Assembly: GCF_934660935.1 (NCBI RefSeq)
Contig: NZ_CAKUIH010000001.1
Coordinates: 124,001-188,000 of the forward strand
DNA from: an uncultured Parolsenella sp.
GTDB lineage: Bacteria > Actinomycetota > Coriobacteriia > Coriobacteriales > Atopobiaceae
DNA length: 64,000 nt
Reading direction: 5' to 3'
Shown here: in pieces, positions 51,385 through 60,231 of the stretch
Layout: every line of letters begins with the position of its first letter
Position numbering within the stretch: the first letter of the stretch is position 1
Translations under genes and position numbers: made by a program
The notes under the pieces: generated by a model
Database searches by the model: none
The model's input: only the letters and a program-made list of their open reading frames with translations
What the model was told of the DNA's origin: nothing

Positions 51385-52308
51385 TCAGTGTCTGACATTT
51401 TGCCCTAGATACGAGTCTTCCGTTGGCGCGAATCTGCCATCCATCAATCTCGTGACAAGACCCATGGCTTCGTGTTCGGCAAGAAGCGCGAGCGTTGAGG
51501 GCAAATCAAGGTCAATCAGATGTGAGATCTCATCCGGAAACATGGGATTGGCCACGAGTGCGTCCAAGAGCACTCCCCTTTCTTTGTGCTTTGATGCCCC
51601 GCACATTCTCAGTCGCCCATAATCAAGGGCAATTAAGGCCTCGAGAGATTCTTCATCCACGACAATCGCGGCACCAGACTCTATCAGCCAATTGGTTCCG
51701 GAAGAGTTGGCTGAGAATATCGAGCCTGGAATGGCGTAAACGCGACGACCGAGATCCGCCGCCTGTGTCGCTGTGCCGAAAGTGCCGGATGGCCTGCCAG
51801 CCTCGCAGACGATAAGAGACCGCGAGAGCGCTGCTATGGCGCGGTTTCGTTTGAGAAACGTCCATCTCGTTGGAGGGCACCCCCAATGCTCGACCGACAC
51901 CACGCAGCCTCCCGTCTCAAGGGCACGGCAAAATAGCTTTTCGCTAGACCTTGGATAGACGACATCCGCGCCGCATCCTGGTATGACAACGGTCTTGCCA
52001 CCCGCCTCGACCGCCGCTGTTCCGGCAACGCAATCACAGCCGATAGCTCCCCCCGACACTACGGTGATGCCAGACTCCGCCGCCACGCGCGCAGCCATCT
52101 TGGCGCAGCTTTCTCCATAGGGAGTCGCCTTTCTTGCTCCGATTACAGACAGGCAGTCTCCAAGCAAGACATCAGGATCCCCGTAGCCTCTGAGTATGGG
52201 CGCGTCTTTACCCAGGTCTAAAAGACTCGCAGGGTAGGAGCTGTCATCCGGCAACAACTCCCAAGAACGGAACCCCGCGCGACAAGCCGCGTAATCAACG
52301 GCCGGCAT
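51385..52308 (-). CDS. dprA: DNA-processing protein DprA
   Basis: DprA (Smf), 307 residues, loads RecA on incoming single-stranded DNA during transformation. The Rossmann core has CLSVIGARKATPYG, VVSGGAIGCDCVAGTAAVEAGG, GCGADVVYPRSSEKL and FLKRNRAIAALS. The C-terminal winged helix (ERGVLLDALVANPMFPDEIS) is present, while the N-terminal SAM domain is shortened to about 20 residues. I choose ATG 52308 (GGGAGG upstream); it overlaps comM by 14 bases. No comEC or comEA gene is in the window. Confidence 0.92.
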   Translation of the reverse strand: MPAVDYAACRAGFRSWELLPDDSSYPASLLDLGKDAPILRGYGDPDVLLGDCLSVIGARKATPYGESCAKMAARVAAESGITVVSGGAIGCDCVAGTAAVEAGGKTVVIPGCGADVVYPRSSEKLFCRALETGGCVVSVEHWGCPPTRWTFLKRNRAIAALSRSLIVCEAGRPSGTFGTATQAADLGRRVYAIPGSIFSANSSGTNWLIESGAAIVVDEESLEALIALDYGRLRMCGASKHKERGVLLDALVANPMFPDEISHLIDLDLPSTLALLAEHEAMGLVTRLMDGRFAPTEDSYLGQNVRH

Positions 52309-53806
52309 GATGGCCTCCCGTTTCGAAGCGGCACCTAAAAGCGCATGCCTCGGCAACGTGAGCAGAAGTGACGAGATCTGATTGCGAGAGATCCGCAATC
52401 GTTCGAGCAACCCGCGCGGTTCTCGTTATGGCTCTTCCTCCAAGGGCAAGGCGCTCAGACATCGTTTCGAGAAGCGAGGCGGCACTCGCATCCAAGGCGC
52501 AGGAGGCGACGTCTATGTCAACGGTTGCTCCATCCCTTTTCGCCCTTCTCCAGCTTGAGAATTCTCGAGCTCCCACAACTTGTTCCAGCATTTCATTTGA
52601 CCCCAATCCCTCGGAACCCTTGATGACTCGAGCGGCGGCCGGCCTCTGCACATCAACGAAGACATCGATGCGATCCATAAGCGCACCACCAATTCTTCCC
52701 TGATAGCGAGCTATTTCTTGTGGAGTGCAGGTACATGTCCTACCCCTATCGCCAGCGTGACCACAAGGACAGGGGTTTGAAGCCGCTATGAGCTGAAACG
52801 CGCAGGGAAAGCTATATGACCCCTCCGCACGAACGAGCCTCACTTCCCTATCCTCCATGGGCTGCCTTAACGCCTGAAGGACCGACGGAGAAAACTCGGG
52901 GAGCTCGTCCAAAAAGAGGACCCCGCGATGTGCGAGCGAGGCCTCGCCCGGTCTAACTGGATTGCCTCCGCCAACGAGGCCCGCTCTTGACACCGAGTGA
53001 TGAGGAGAGCGAAATGGCCTATAGCCAGCAGAAATATCATCAATGGACTCACCGCAGACGGAATGCACGAGTAGTGCCTCAAGGCGTTCCGCCTCGTCAA
53101 GCTCAGGAAGAATCGAAGGCATACGACGAGCGAGCATCGTCTTTCCAGACCCTGGAGGTCCCATCATGAGCATGCCATGGCCTCCCGCCGCGGCAATTAC
53201 CAGGGCGCGCTTCGCAGCCTCTTGATCCACGACGTCCGAATAGTCAAGAGAGTGTCTAGCTCGAGTCCCTGGCATATTTACAGGTGTCGAATCAATGAGT
53301 CGCGACACACCGAGACGAACCTGCGATAAAGCCGATATCTCCTTAGGAGCAATGCCCCCAACGCTAGCGCAATCCTTCACAAGAGCCGGGGCGCCAACAA
53401 GGGTCAATCCAAGCTCTCTCGCGAGAAGAGCGTAGGCGATACCGCCGCGGACCGAGCTTACGTCTCCGGATAGGCCAAGCTCTCCGGCGAAGAGGCAGGA
53501 ATCGAGGTCCGTCTTAGGCATCTGTCCGCTGGCGGCAAGTGTGGCCACGGCTATCGCGAGGTCAAGGCCCGTTCCGCTCTTACGCAGGTCGCTCGGCGCA
53601 AGGTTCACCGTGATGTGAAGGCGCGGCATCTCGAAATTGCTTTCGCGAAACGCGCAACGTATGCGATGCCTCGCTTCAAGAACAGCAGAATCGGGCATGC
53701 CGACAATCGTCATGCCGGGAATGCCTCCGGCAAGATCGACCTCAACCGTTACGGGAATGGCTTCGAGGCCCTTAAGCGTCGCGCCCCTGACGGCGTAGCT
53801 CGACAT
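52295..53806 (-). CDS. comM: YifB/ComM family Mg-chelatase-like AAA+ ATPase
   Basis: A 503-residue protein of the ComM/YifB family. An N-terminal Lon-like domain (GIPGMTIVGMPDSAVLEARHR) precedes an AAA+ module with Walker A GPPGSGKTMLARRMP and the segment HRGVLFLDELPEFSP. Cysteines in NPCPCGHAGDRGRTCTCTPQEIARY may bind zinc, and a C-terminal Mg-chelatase domain follows. ComM helicases promote branch migration in transformation in Vibrio; this gene is next to dprA. The ATG overlaps the yraN stop (TGATG). Confidence 0.93.
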   Translation of the reverse strand: MSSYAVRGATLKGLEAIPVTVEVDLAGGIPGMTIVGMPDSAVLEARHRIRCAFRESNFEMPRLHITVNLAPSDLRKSGTGLDLAIAVATLAASGQMPKTDLDSCLFAGELGLSGDVSSVRGGIAYALLARELGLTLVGAPALVKDCASVGGIAPKEISALSQVRLGVSRLIDSTPVNMPGTRARHSLDYSDVVDQEAAKRALVIAAAGGHGMLMMGPPGSGKTMLARRMPSILPELDEAERLEALLVHSVCGESIDDISAGYRPFRSPHHSVSRAGLVGGGNPVRPGEASLAHRGVLFLDELPEFSPSVLQALRQPMEDREVRLVRAEGSYSFPCAFQLIAASNPCPCGHAGDRGRTCTCTPQEIARYQGRIGGALMDRIDVFVDVQRPAAARVIKGSEGLGSNEMLEQVVGAREFSSWRRAKRDGATVDIDVASCALDASAASLLETMSERLALGGRAITRTARVARTIADLSQSDLVTSAHVAEACAFRCRFETGGHHAGR

Positions 53807-54204
53807 CAGAAATCGTCCAGAAGAATGGACTTAAGGTAATGCATGTGCGCTGAGTCCGGACCGGTCAGGGTTACGCCAGCCACGTCAATTCGAACGTGAT
53901 CGACCTCCGGGTTTTGTCCGAGATAGATATCGACCATGCGGCGATACCGAGCTAGCTTGGCAGAATCCACCGCCTGCTCCGGTATGAGATCTGGGCCACC
54001 GCATGATAGCCTCGTTTTCACCTCAACAAAGACGCGCTCGCCGCTATCGTCGGCGATAATATCCGCCTCGCCAGCGGAACAGCGCCAGTTACGCTCGAGG
54101 ACATCCATCCCGTGAGCCCCCAGCCAACTGGCGCATAGATACTCTCCCAAGCGTCCGACTTCGTTTGGCTTGAGCTCGTTGTATGCAAGTTCCGTTAGAC
54201 CCAT
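53806..54204 (-). CDS. yraN: YraN family endonuclease-like protein (UPF0102)
   Basis: A 132-residue UPF0102 protein with the restriction-endonuclease-like fold: GRLGEYLCASWLGAHGMDVLERNWRC, then GEADIIADDSGERVFVEVKTR. The acidic residues and Lys of the EVK motif are in place. Its biological role is unknown. It is regularly found between rnhB and comM/dprA, as here. I choose ATG 54204, 6 bases after GGAAGGGAG. The comM start lies within its stop codon. Confidence 0.9.
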   Translation of the reverse strand: MGLTELAYNELKPNEVGRLGEYLCASWLGAHGMDVLERNWRCSAGEADIIADDSGERVFVEVKTRLSCGGPDLIPEQAVDSAKLARYRRMVDIYLGQNPEVDHVRIDVAGVTLTGPDSAHMHYLKSILLDDF

Positions 54205-54300
54205 GGGTATCTCCCTTCCAAGAAGACGGCTTGGCAGGGATGATGGCGGATGGACCAAACAAAACTGGGTACCGAGTCAGACGAGATCCTGACAGCGCAG

Positions 54301-55092
54301 CTAGAAGAGTCGAGCCGTCTCCAAGAAATTTTGGCAGAAGCTAGCACGATGAACGGGCGTAAGCCCATGTTCGCGAATTGCGGCAATATGCTCGGGTGAT
54401 GCATATCCCTTGGACTCTGCAAAATGATATCCGGGATACTGGGAGTCTAACTCGACCATCAAATCATCACGAGTCACCTTAGCGACGATGCTCGCGGCCG
54501 CGATGCAGGCCACGCGAGCATCCCCCTTCACCAAAGTCTTCTCCTTTGGGTGAATATGAAGCGGGTTGCCATCAATCAAAACCGCATCAGGTTCAATCCC
54601 GGCATCTTCAATGGCACCGAGCATGGCTTCCCTGATGGCTTTAGCCATCCCGACCTCATCGATATGAGCAGGCGATATATGACAAGTGCCGATCGCCTGA
54701 GCGACCGAGCGAATCTTGCCCGACAGTTCGCGTCGTTTCGCAGGGGTCAGTTGCTTGGAGTCATTGATGCCCCAGACCTTTGGGTCGTCCGGAAGGGCCA
54801 CGGCACAAACCGTAAGAGGGCCGGCAACGGAACCTCGACCCACCTCGTCAAGGCCGAGGACGACACCCTCTCCCCCAAGCTCGCGCATCAAACCGTACAT
54901 TCCCTCGACGCGCACCCTCTCGGCACGCTGCTTTTCCACGCGCCTCTGAGCTACGCCACAAGCTCGACGAACCTGAGCCCTGGGGTCCTCGGCATACCGG
55001 GCCAGAAGAGCTTCAAGCTCGTCTTCGGTCGCGTCAGCCAGCGTCGCGACTATTTCCGCGGCTGTTGCGGGGTGAGTCTTACCGAGGGCCAT
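54301..55092 (-). CDS. rnhB: Ribonuclease HII
   Basis: RNase HII, 263 residues, excises ribonucleotides from DNA and degrades RNA-DNA hybrids. The active site is GLDEVGRGSVAGPLTVCAV, continuing with ASIVAKVTRD and the C-terminal YPGYHFAESKGYASPEH. An N-terminal extension of about 65 residues, with a helical acidic region (ATLADATEDELEALLARY), precedes the catalytic domain. I choose ATG 55092 behind TTGGAGGA; the longer frame overlaps rplS. Confidence 0.95.
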   Translation of the reverse strand: MALGKTHPATAAEIVATLADATEDELEALLARYAEDPRAQVRRACGVAQRRVEKQRAERVRVEGMYGLMRELGGEGVVLGLDEVGRGSVAGPLTVCAVALPDDPKVWGINDSKQLTPAKRRELSGKIRSVAQAIGTCHISPAHIDEVGMAKAIREAMLGAIEDAGIEPDAVLIDGNPLHIHPKEKTLVKGDARVACIAAASIVAKVTRDDLMVELDSQYPGYHFAESKGYASPEHIAAIREHGLTPVHRASFCQNFLETARLF

Positions 55093-55100
55093 GCTTCCTC

Positions 55101-55141
55101 CAAATAAAAGAAGGAGCCGCCCCGCTGAACGGAACGGCTCC
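55101..55141 (-). terminator. Terminator after rplS
   Basis: GGAGCCG (55113-55119) and CGGCTCC (55135-55141) form the base of a G+C-rich hairpin. On the minus strand it is followed by TTCTTTTATTT. It lies 21 bases after the rplS stop and just before the rnhB ribosome binding site, so rnhB is likely expressed by read-through. Confidence 0.75.
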
Positions 55142-55162
55142 CCAACGCGTAAAACGAAGAAA

Positions 55163-55507
55163 CTAGTCGCGCTTCTCGCGGATACGGGCGGCCTTGCCGA
55201 CACGATCGCGGAGGTAGAAGAGCTTGGCACGACGGACGTCACCGTGACGGACGACCTCAAGCTTGCCAATCTTGGGCGAGTGAAGCGGGAAAGTACGCTC
55301 GACACCAACACCGAAGGAGATCTTACGGACGGTGAAGGTCTCACGAGAAGAGCCGCCGCTCATGCGGATGACGTCGCCCTCGAAGACCTGGATGCGCTCG
55401 CGGTCACCCTCCTTAATGCGGTAGTGAACCTTAACGTGATCGCCAGGAATGACCGTGGGGATATCCTCACGAATCTGCTGACGCTCGATAGCGCGAATGT
55501 AATCCAT
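55163..55507 (-). CDS. rplS: 50S ribosomal protein L19
   Basis: L19, 114 residues, lies at the 30S-50S interface. Signatures are PGDHVKVHYRIKEGDRERIQVFEGDVI, the GSSRETFTVRKISFGVGVERTFPLHSP segment and the C-terminal RRAKLFYLRDRVGKAARI. AAGGAAA precedes the ATG. It has its own promoter and structured leader. In E. coli rplS is cotranscribed with trmD; here lepB, glyQ, glyS and the PPDK regulator lie between. Confidence 0.97.
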   Translation of the reverse strand: MDYIRAIERQQIREDIPTVIPGDHVKVHYRIKEGDRERIQVFEGDVIRMSGGSSRETFTVRKISFGVGVERTFPLHSPKIGKLEVVRHGDVRRAKLFYLRDRVGKAARIREKRD

Positions 55508-55535
55508 GATGTTTCCTTGTCTCTCTTGCCCAGAG

Positions 55536-55557
55536 GTACCGCGACCATTCGAGGTAC
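55536..55557 (-). promoter_or_regulatory. rplS leader hairpin
   Basis: Within the rplS 5' leader, GTACC and GGTAC (minus strand) enclose CGA-ATGG-TCG with one mismatch. It resembles in position, not demonstrated in sequence, the L19 leader control elements of other bacteria. Confidence 0.35.
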
Positions 55558-55580
55558 ATGGGGTTTACACACGAAGATTG

Positions 55581-55609
55581 ATTATAGCGAAGCGACGATA
55601 GTTCCGCAA
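55581..55609 (-). promoter_or_regulatory. rplS promoter
   Basis: Minus-strand TTGCGG (55604-55609) and a perfect TATAAT (55581-55586) are 17 bases apart. It is the best sigma-70-type promoter in the window. The leader would be about 67 bases. Confidence 0.82.
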
Positions 55610-55674
55610 CGTAAAAGTTGCCACCATCGCCGCTCCACTTCAAGATCAATTGGGAAGCAATCCCGGACTAGACG

Positions 55675-56508
55675 CTAGATGCTTTCAATCCTTGCAATAA
55701 TGTCCGCACCAAGCTCTTCCACAGTCTTCTGTTCTGCGTTGAGACAGACGCAACCGAGGTCATCCATCCTCTTGGCCGCATAGACCTGCGCGTCCTCGAC
55801 CTCTGCCATGACCTCATTGGCGTCCTTGTCAGCTGCAGAGCGCAGACGAACCTCGACAAGGGCGTCAAGGGAATTGACGAGGCCGAACACACGCTTGTGG
55901 TCAACCTGCGAGAGCTCCTCCGGAAGATCGACACCCGGGTCGAGCGGGAGATTCGCAACCTTATAGCCAAGGAACGAAAGATGCATGGCCAGGGGCGTCT
56001 TTGCCGACCCCGTGAGACCGACGAGAATGACATCAGCCTCGGGAAGGTCCTGAAAGTTCTTGCCATCGTCGTGGTTGAAGAAGAACTCCATAGCATCGAC
56101 GCGTCGCTTATAGCGAGCATCGACCGTGTGATGGGCACGAGCCTGATTCTTGGGCTTTTCCTCAGTCAATCCGGCAAGAAGCTGAACAACGGGACCGAGA
56201 ATATCGACAGAGAGAATGCCACGAGCATTGAGGTCGTTCCTGACCTGCCTGCGAAGCATCGGGTCAACAATCGAATGGAACACGGCCGTGGAGACATACT
56301 CATCTTCGTGCTCATCGAGGTAGTTGCTCACGTCTTCGGCGCTCTCAATCTGAGAGAGCCTGACTACGCGCACGGCACCGTCGCTAAACTGAGCCGCAGC
56401 AGAGAGCACGACGTTATTCGCGGACTCACCGAGAGAATCAGAGACGACGAAGACGACGGCGGCATCATCGCGAGCCTCGTCGCCGAACTGATCAAACGTT
56501 ACGTTCAA
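55675..56508 (-). CDS. Pyruvate, phosphate dikinase regulatory protein (DUF299 kinase/pyrophosphorylase)
   Basis: A 277-residue PSRP/DUF299 protein, a bifunctional ADP-dependent kinase and phosphate-dependent pyrophosphorylase that turns PPDK or PEP synthase off and on. It begins with the VVFVVSDSLGESANNVVLSA fold segment and has HTVDARYKRRVDAMEFFFNHDDG. The P-loop-like segment is GLTGSAKTPLAMHLSFLGYKVANLPL, where GVSRTSKTP is more typical. I choose TTG 56508, 6 bases after AGGAGGG; there is no ATG nearby. PPDK genes commonly neighbour glyQS, but none lies in this window. Confidence 0.88.
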   Translation of the reverse strand: MNVTFDQFGDEARDDAAVVFVVSDSLGESANNVVLSAAAQFSDGAVRVVRLSQIESAEDVSNYLDEHEDEYVSTAVFHSIVDPMLRRQVRNDLNARGILSVDILGPVVQLLAGLTEEKPKNQARAHHTVDARYKRRVDAMEFFFNHDDGKNFQDLPEADVILVGLTGSAKTPLAMHLSFLGYKVANLPLDPGVDLPEELSQVDHKRVFGLVNSLDALVEVRLRSAADKDANEVMAEVEDAQVYAAKRMDDLGCVCLNAEQKTVEELGADIIARIESI

Positions 56509-56597
56509 TTCGAACCCTCCTAACCACGGTTGATGGGACAATCCTACCCCTCGCCGCCGGCGGCGAATCAAACAAAAGGCCGACGGCGAGGAATCTG

Positions 56598-58694
56598 CTA
56601 CTTCTTGCGTGCAAGCTCGCCAATGTTTGCGACACCAGAGAAGACCGAAACGAGCTCGCCGAGAAGACGGAGGCGGTTCTCGCGAAGGGTCTGGTCCTCG
56701 TCCATGACCATGACGTCAGCAAAGAAGGCGTCGAGCGGCTCGCGGACAGCGGCAAGAGCGGAAATAGCGGAAGCATACTCCTTTGCCTCAAGAGCGGAGG
56801 AAACGCCCTCGCGAGCAACGGTGAGAGCCTTGGCCAGGTTAAGCTCGGACTCGCCCATGAGAGACTCATCGGCATCGCCGACAATGCTCGCGTCAGCAAG
56901 GTGGGCGGCACGAGCGAATGCGATGGCGAGGTTTTCGAAGGTCTCAGGATCGTTGGCTCGGGCGTCCTCGAGGGCATGCGCAAGGGCAAAGAAGTCATCA
57001 GGGGCAGTCACGGAACCGGCGGAAACGGCGGCAACGGTGTCAGCGGAGACGCCGTCGTCTCGGACCATCTGCTGCATACGGCCAAGAATGAAGGCGTTGA
57101 CGTCCGCGGCGACCTTCTCCGCGTCAAACTCGATACCCTGGTCAGAGAGAGCTTCGAGCGCCGCTGCGACGAGCGGCTCATAAGAGACATGCAGACGATC
57201 GCGCAGAATCGTAACGACGCCAATGGCAGCGCGGCGAAGGGCGTACGGATCCTTCGAACCAGTAGGCGGCTCGCCAATGGCGAACATGCCGGCGATAGTG
57301 TCGAGCTTATCGGCAACGGCCACGACGCAGCCACAGGTGCCCTCGGGGAGGTCATCGCCCGCAAAGCGCGGACGGTAGTGGTCGCGAATGCCCTCGGCGA
57401 CATCCTCGCCCTCGCCAGCAGCAAGGGCGTAGTAGCCGCCCATGACACCCTGCTGGCTCGTGAACTCAACGACCGCGGAGCTAACGAGGTCAGCCTTGCA
57501 GAGGTGCGCGGCACGAGCGGAGGCCGCCGCCATCCTGGCCCCGATGCGCGCTTCGTGGGTCAGCGCGAGGGCGATGCTCTCGATACGCTCGGACTTGGCG
57601 AGCACGCTGCCAAGATCCTTCTGGAAGGCGACCTTAGCAAGGCGCTCGCGGAACTGGTCGAGGGAGATCTTGAGGTCCTCCTCGTAGAAGAACTTGGCGT
57701 CGTCGAGACGCGGACGCACGACTCGCTCGTTACCGGAGATGACCGTCTCGGAAACGGCGGGATCGGCGTTCGAGACAATGACAAACTCGCGGGTCAGGTT
57801 GCCCTCGGCGTCGAAGATCGGGAAGTAACGCTGGTTGGAAAGCATGGACTCGCAGATGATCTCGTGCGGGACCTTGAGGAACTCCTCGTCGAACTTGCCT
57901 ACGAGGACCGTCGGCCATTCGCAGAGATTGACGACCTCGTCGAAGGTCTTCTTGGGAGTTTCAACCCTGCAGCCAGGACGGGCCGCCTCGATGGCGGAAA
58001 TGCCCTCGCGGATGACCGCCTCGCGCCTCTCAGCTCCAAGAACGTGAGCTGCCTCGAGTACGCCCTCGTATGCGGAAGGCTCGCTCACGACGTGCTCGCC
58101 GGGAGAAAGAACGCGGTGTCCACGCGTGGTATTGCCGCTCGTGACGTCAGCGTACTCGACGGGAACGACCTCCTCGCCGAGAAGCGCGCAGATCCAGCGG
58201 ATTGGACGCACGAAAGACTCGTGCTCGGAGCCCCAACGCTGAGAGCGGTAGTTGGGCCACTCGATCTGAGCGATCACGTCATGGCCGAGGGCAGAGAGGA
58301 TGGGCATCGCCGGCGCAGACGGAACGTTCTTCTCGGCGAAGACGTACTCGTTGCCGTCCTCAGCAACGGCACGAGAAAGCTCAGACGCGTCGATGCCGCA
58401 CTTGCGAGCAAAGCCTTGGGCGGCCTTCGTGGGATTACCGTCCGCGTCGAAGGCAATCTGTGTCTTGGGACCACGCAGGCTCTCATGAACGGCCTCGGTC
58501 TCGGTGGCGACATCGGAGACGATTGCCGCAAGGCGACGGGGGCTCGAAATAACACGAATATCACCATGGGCAAGGCCAGCGGCGGCAAGACCGGCGGCAA
58601 GAAGCTTGGGAAGCTGCTTAGAGGCGTTGATGAGAGGAGCTGAAGGCATCTCCTCGGTGCCAATCTCAAACAGGAAGTCCTTGGTAGATGCCAT
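56598..58694 (-). CDS. glyS: Glycyl-tRNA synthetase beta subunit
   Basis: GlyS, 698 residues, is the beta subunit of the heterotetrameric bacterial GlyRS. It starts FLFEIGTEEMPSAPL, has the RWGSEHESFVRPIRWICALL and CESMLSNQRYFPIFD segments, an HD-like region (EVRIGARMAAASARAAHLCKADL is mostly as expected), and a C-terminal anticodon-binding domain (DPYALRRAAIGVVTIL; AFFADVMVMDEDQTLRENRLRLL). The ATG follows the glyQ stop directly. No T-box leader is visible upstream of the pair. Confidence 0.96.
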   Translation of the reverse strand: MASTKDFLFEIGTEEMPSAPLINASKQLPKLLAAGLAAAGLAHGDIRVISSPRRLAAIVSDVATETEAVHESLRGPKTQIAFDADGNPTKAAQGFARKCGIDASELSRAVAEDGNEYVFAEKNVPSAPAMPILSALGHDVIAQIEWPNYRSQRWGSEHESFVRPIRWICALLGEEVVPVEYADVTSGNTTRGHRVLSPGEHVVSEPSAYEGVLEAAHVLGAERREAVIREGISAIEAARPGCRVETPKKTFDEVVNLCEWPTVLVGKFDEEFLKVPHEIICESMLSNQRYFPIFDAEGNLTREFVIVSNADPAVSETVISGNERVVRPRLDDAKFFYEEDLKISLDQFRERLAKVAFQKDLGSVLAKSERIESIALALTHEARIGARMAAASARAAHLCKADLVSSAVVEFTSQQGVMGGYYALAAGEGEDVAEGIRDHYRPRFAGDDLPEGTCGCVVAVADKLDTIAGMFAIGEPPTGSKDPYALRRAAIGVVTILRDRLHVSYEPLVAAALEALSDQGIEFDAEKVAADVNAFILGRMQQMVRDDGVSADTVAAVSAGSVTAPDDFFALAHALEDARANDPETFENLAIAFARAAHLADASIVGDADESLMGESELNLAKALTVAREGVSSALEAKEYASAISALAAVREPLDAFFADVMVMDEDQTLRENRLRLLGELVSVFSGVANIGELARKK

Positions 58695-59606
58695 TTAAGC
58701 CACCTGGCCCTTCGTGGAGTAAGAGTCCTTCTTGCCCGCGACCTCGGCGAGATAGCTCTCGCAGCAAGCCTTGGCAACGGCACGGACCCTCAGGATGTAG
58801 TTAGCACGCTCGGTCGCGGAGATGGCCCCACGGGCATCGAGGATGTTGAATGCATGGCTGCACTTCATGACGCAGTCATACGCAGGAAGCGGGAGATTGC
58901 GCTCGAGACAGGAGTGGCACTCCTTCTCATACTCGTCAAACTTGCGACGCATCATGTCAACGTCGGCAACCTCGAAGTTGTAAGTGGAGAACTCAACCTC
59001 GTTCTCGTGGAAGACGTCACCGTAGGTCATGGGCGTGCCATCAGGTAGATAGCTCCAGACTAGGTCATAGACAGAATCGGCACCCTGGGCATACATGGCG
59101 ATGCGCTCGAGGCCATAGGTGATCTCCACGGGAACGGGATCGACCTCGATTCCGCCAACCTGCTGGAAGTACGTATACTGGGTGACCTCCATGCCATCCA
59201 TCCAGACCTCCCAGCCGAGACCCCAGGCGCCCAGGGTCGGGCTCTCCCAGTCATCCTCGACGAAGCGGACGTCGTGCTCGGCGGGGTCAAGGCCGATCGC
59301 CTTAAGCGAGCCTAGGTAAAGATCCTGGGAATCAACTGGGCAGGGCTTCAGGATGACCTGGAACTGATAATAGTGCTGCATGCGATTGGGGTTCTCGCCA
59401 TAACGGCCGTCTGCCGGACGACGGCACGGCTGCGGATAGCAGGTGCGCCAGGCGTTGGGGCCAAGACTACGAAGAGTAGTGGCAGTGTGGAACGTACCAG
59501 CACCGACCTCCGAGTCATACGGCTGCATGACGGTGCAACCCTTATCAGCCCAATAGTGCTCGAGGGCAAGAATCATGTCTTGGAACGTGAGGGCGTTGTC
59601 TTTCAT
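58695..59606 (-). CDS. glyQ: Glycyl-tRNA synthetase alpha subunit
   Basis: GlyQ, 303 residues, is the catalytic class II subunit. Signatures include LTFQDMILALEHYWADKGCTVMQPYDSEVGAGTFHTATTLRSL (read from residue 6), then RRPADGRYGENPNRMQHYYQFQV and the KPCPVDSQDLYLGSLKAIGLDP region. I choose ATG 59606 behind TAGGAGAGG; the frame to 59909 enters lepB. It is directly followed by glyS, giving an alpha2beta2 enzyme. Confidence 0.95.
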   Translation of the reverse strand: MKDNALTFQDMILALEHYWADKGCTVMQPYDSEVGAGTFHTATTLRSLGPNAWRTCYPQPCRRPADGRYGENPNRMQHYYQFQVILKPCPVDSQDLYLGSLKAIGLDPAEHDVRFVEDDWESPTLGAWGLGWEVWMDGMEVTQYTYFQQVGGIEVDPVPVEITYGLERIAMYAQGADSVYDLVWSYLPDGTPMTYGDVFHENEVEFSTYNFEVADVDMMRRKFDEYEKECHSCLERNLPLPAYDCVMKCSHAFNILDARGAISATERANYILRVRAVAKACCESYLAEVAGKKDSYSTKGQVA

Positions 59607-59661
59607 GCCTCTCCTACCTTCCTTGATAAACGGGGCTTTCGCCCGATACGTGCCACAACTG

Positions 59662-60231
59662 CTAGATGGTACCAACATGCTCTGGAGGCCAAAAGACGAA
59701 GACGGCCTTTGACGTAACGTTGGAAACAGGAATCGCTCCAAAGTAACGCGAATCCTGCGAGTTGGTTCGATTATCGCCCATAACCCAAATATGACCCGCG
59801 GGCACCGTATAGGGATACGTGATGGCGCTAGAAAGCAAGGAAGAAAATCCAGGCAAAGGATAGCTAGGCTTTCCGTCCGTATAATCCTCAGAAAGCTCGA
59901 TGCCATCAACGTAGACCTTCCCGTCTACGAGGTTGACGGTCTGCCCCTCCGTGGCGATGACGCGCTTGATAAGCGTGAGAGAAGGGTCATCAGGATCCTT
60001 AAAAGTGACGATATCGCCAGCCTGAGGCGAAGAGCTGCGATAGGTGAGCTTCTCCCCCACCAGACGGTCTCCGACCATAAGAGTGTCCGTCATGGAGGCG
60101 GAGGGGATGATGAAGGGCTCCGCCACGTACGCTCGAACCAGCAGGGCGACAACGAGAGCAAGGCCCGCAAAGGCCACGAGCTCGATGAAGTCCCTAGCTG
60201 CGTTGCTATTTCCGTGAGCTGCGCGTGGCAT
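59662..60231 (-). CDS. lepB: Signal peptidase I
   Basis: LepB, 189 residues, cleaves signal peptides from exported proteins. A single N-terminal helix (FAGLALVVALLVRAYV) is followed by the catalytic serine in IPSASMTDTL and the lysine in LIKRVIATEGQTV. The C-terminal GDNRTNSQDSRYFG box is also present. It is short, the Gram-positive type with one anchor. The ATG comes directly after the trmD stop. Its product would process DacA and other exported proteins. Confidence 0.94.
   Translation of the reverse strand: MPRAAHGNSNAARDFIELVAFAGLALVVALLVRAYVAEPFIIPSASMTDTLMVGDRLVGEKLTYRSSSPQAGDIVTFKDPDDPSLTLIKRVIATEGQTVNLVDGKVYVDGIELSEDYTDGKPSYPLPGFSSLLSSAITYPYTVPAGHIWVMGDNRTNSQDSRYFGAIPVSNVTSKAVFVFWPPEHVGTI

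Noticed and set aside
56901..58643. A 580-codon open frame antisense to glyS
   Set aside because: glyS is unmistakable on the other strand; the antisense product is low-complexity and shows no family features.
59607..59661. Possible T-box leader upstream of glyQ
   Set aside because: Only 55 bases separate lepB from glyQ, too few for a T-box, and no antiterminator-like conserved bases are seen. proS also shows none.
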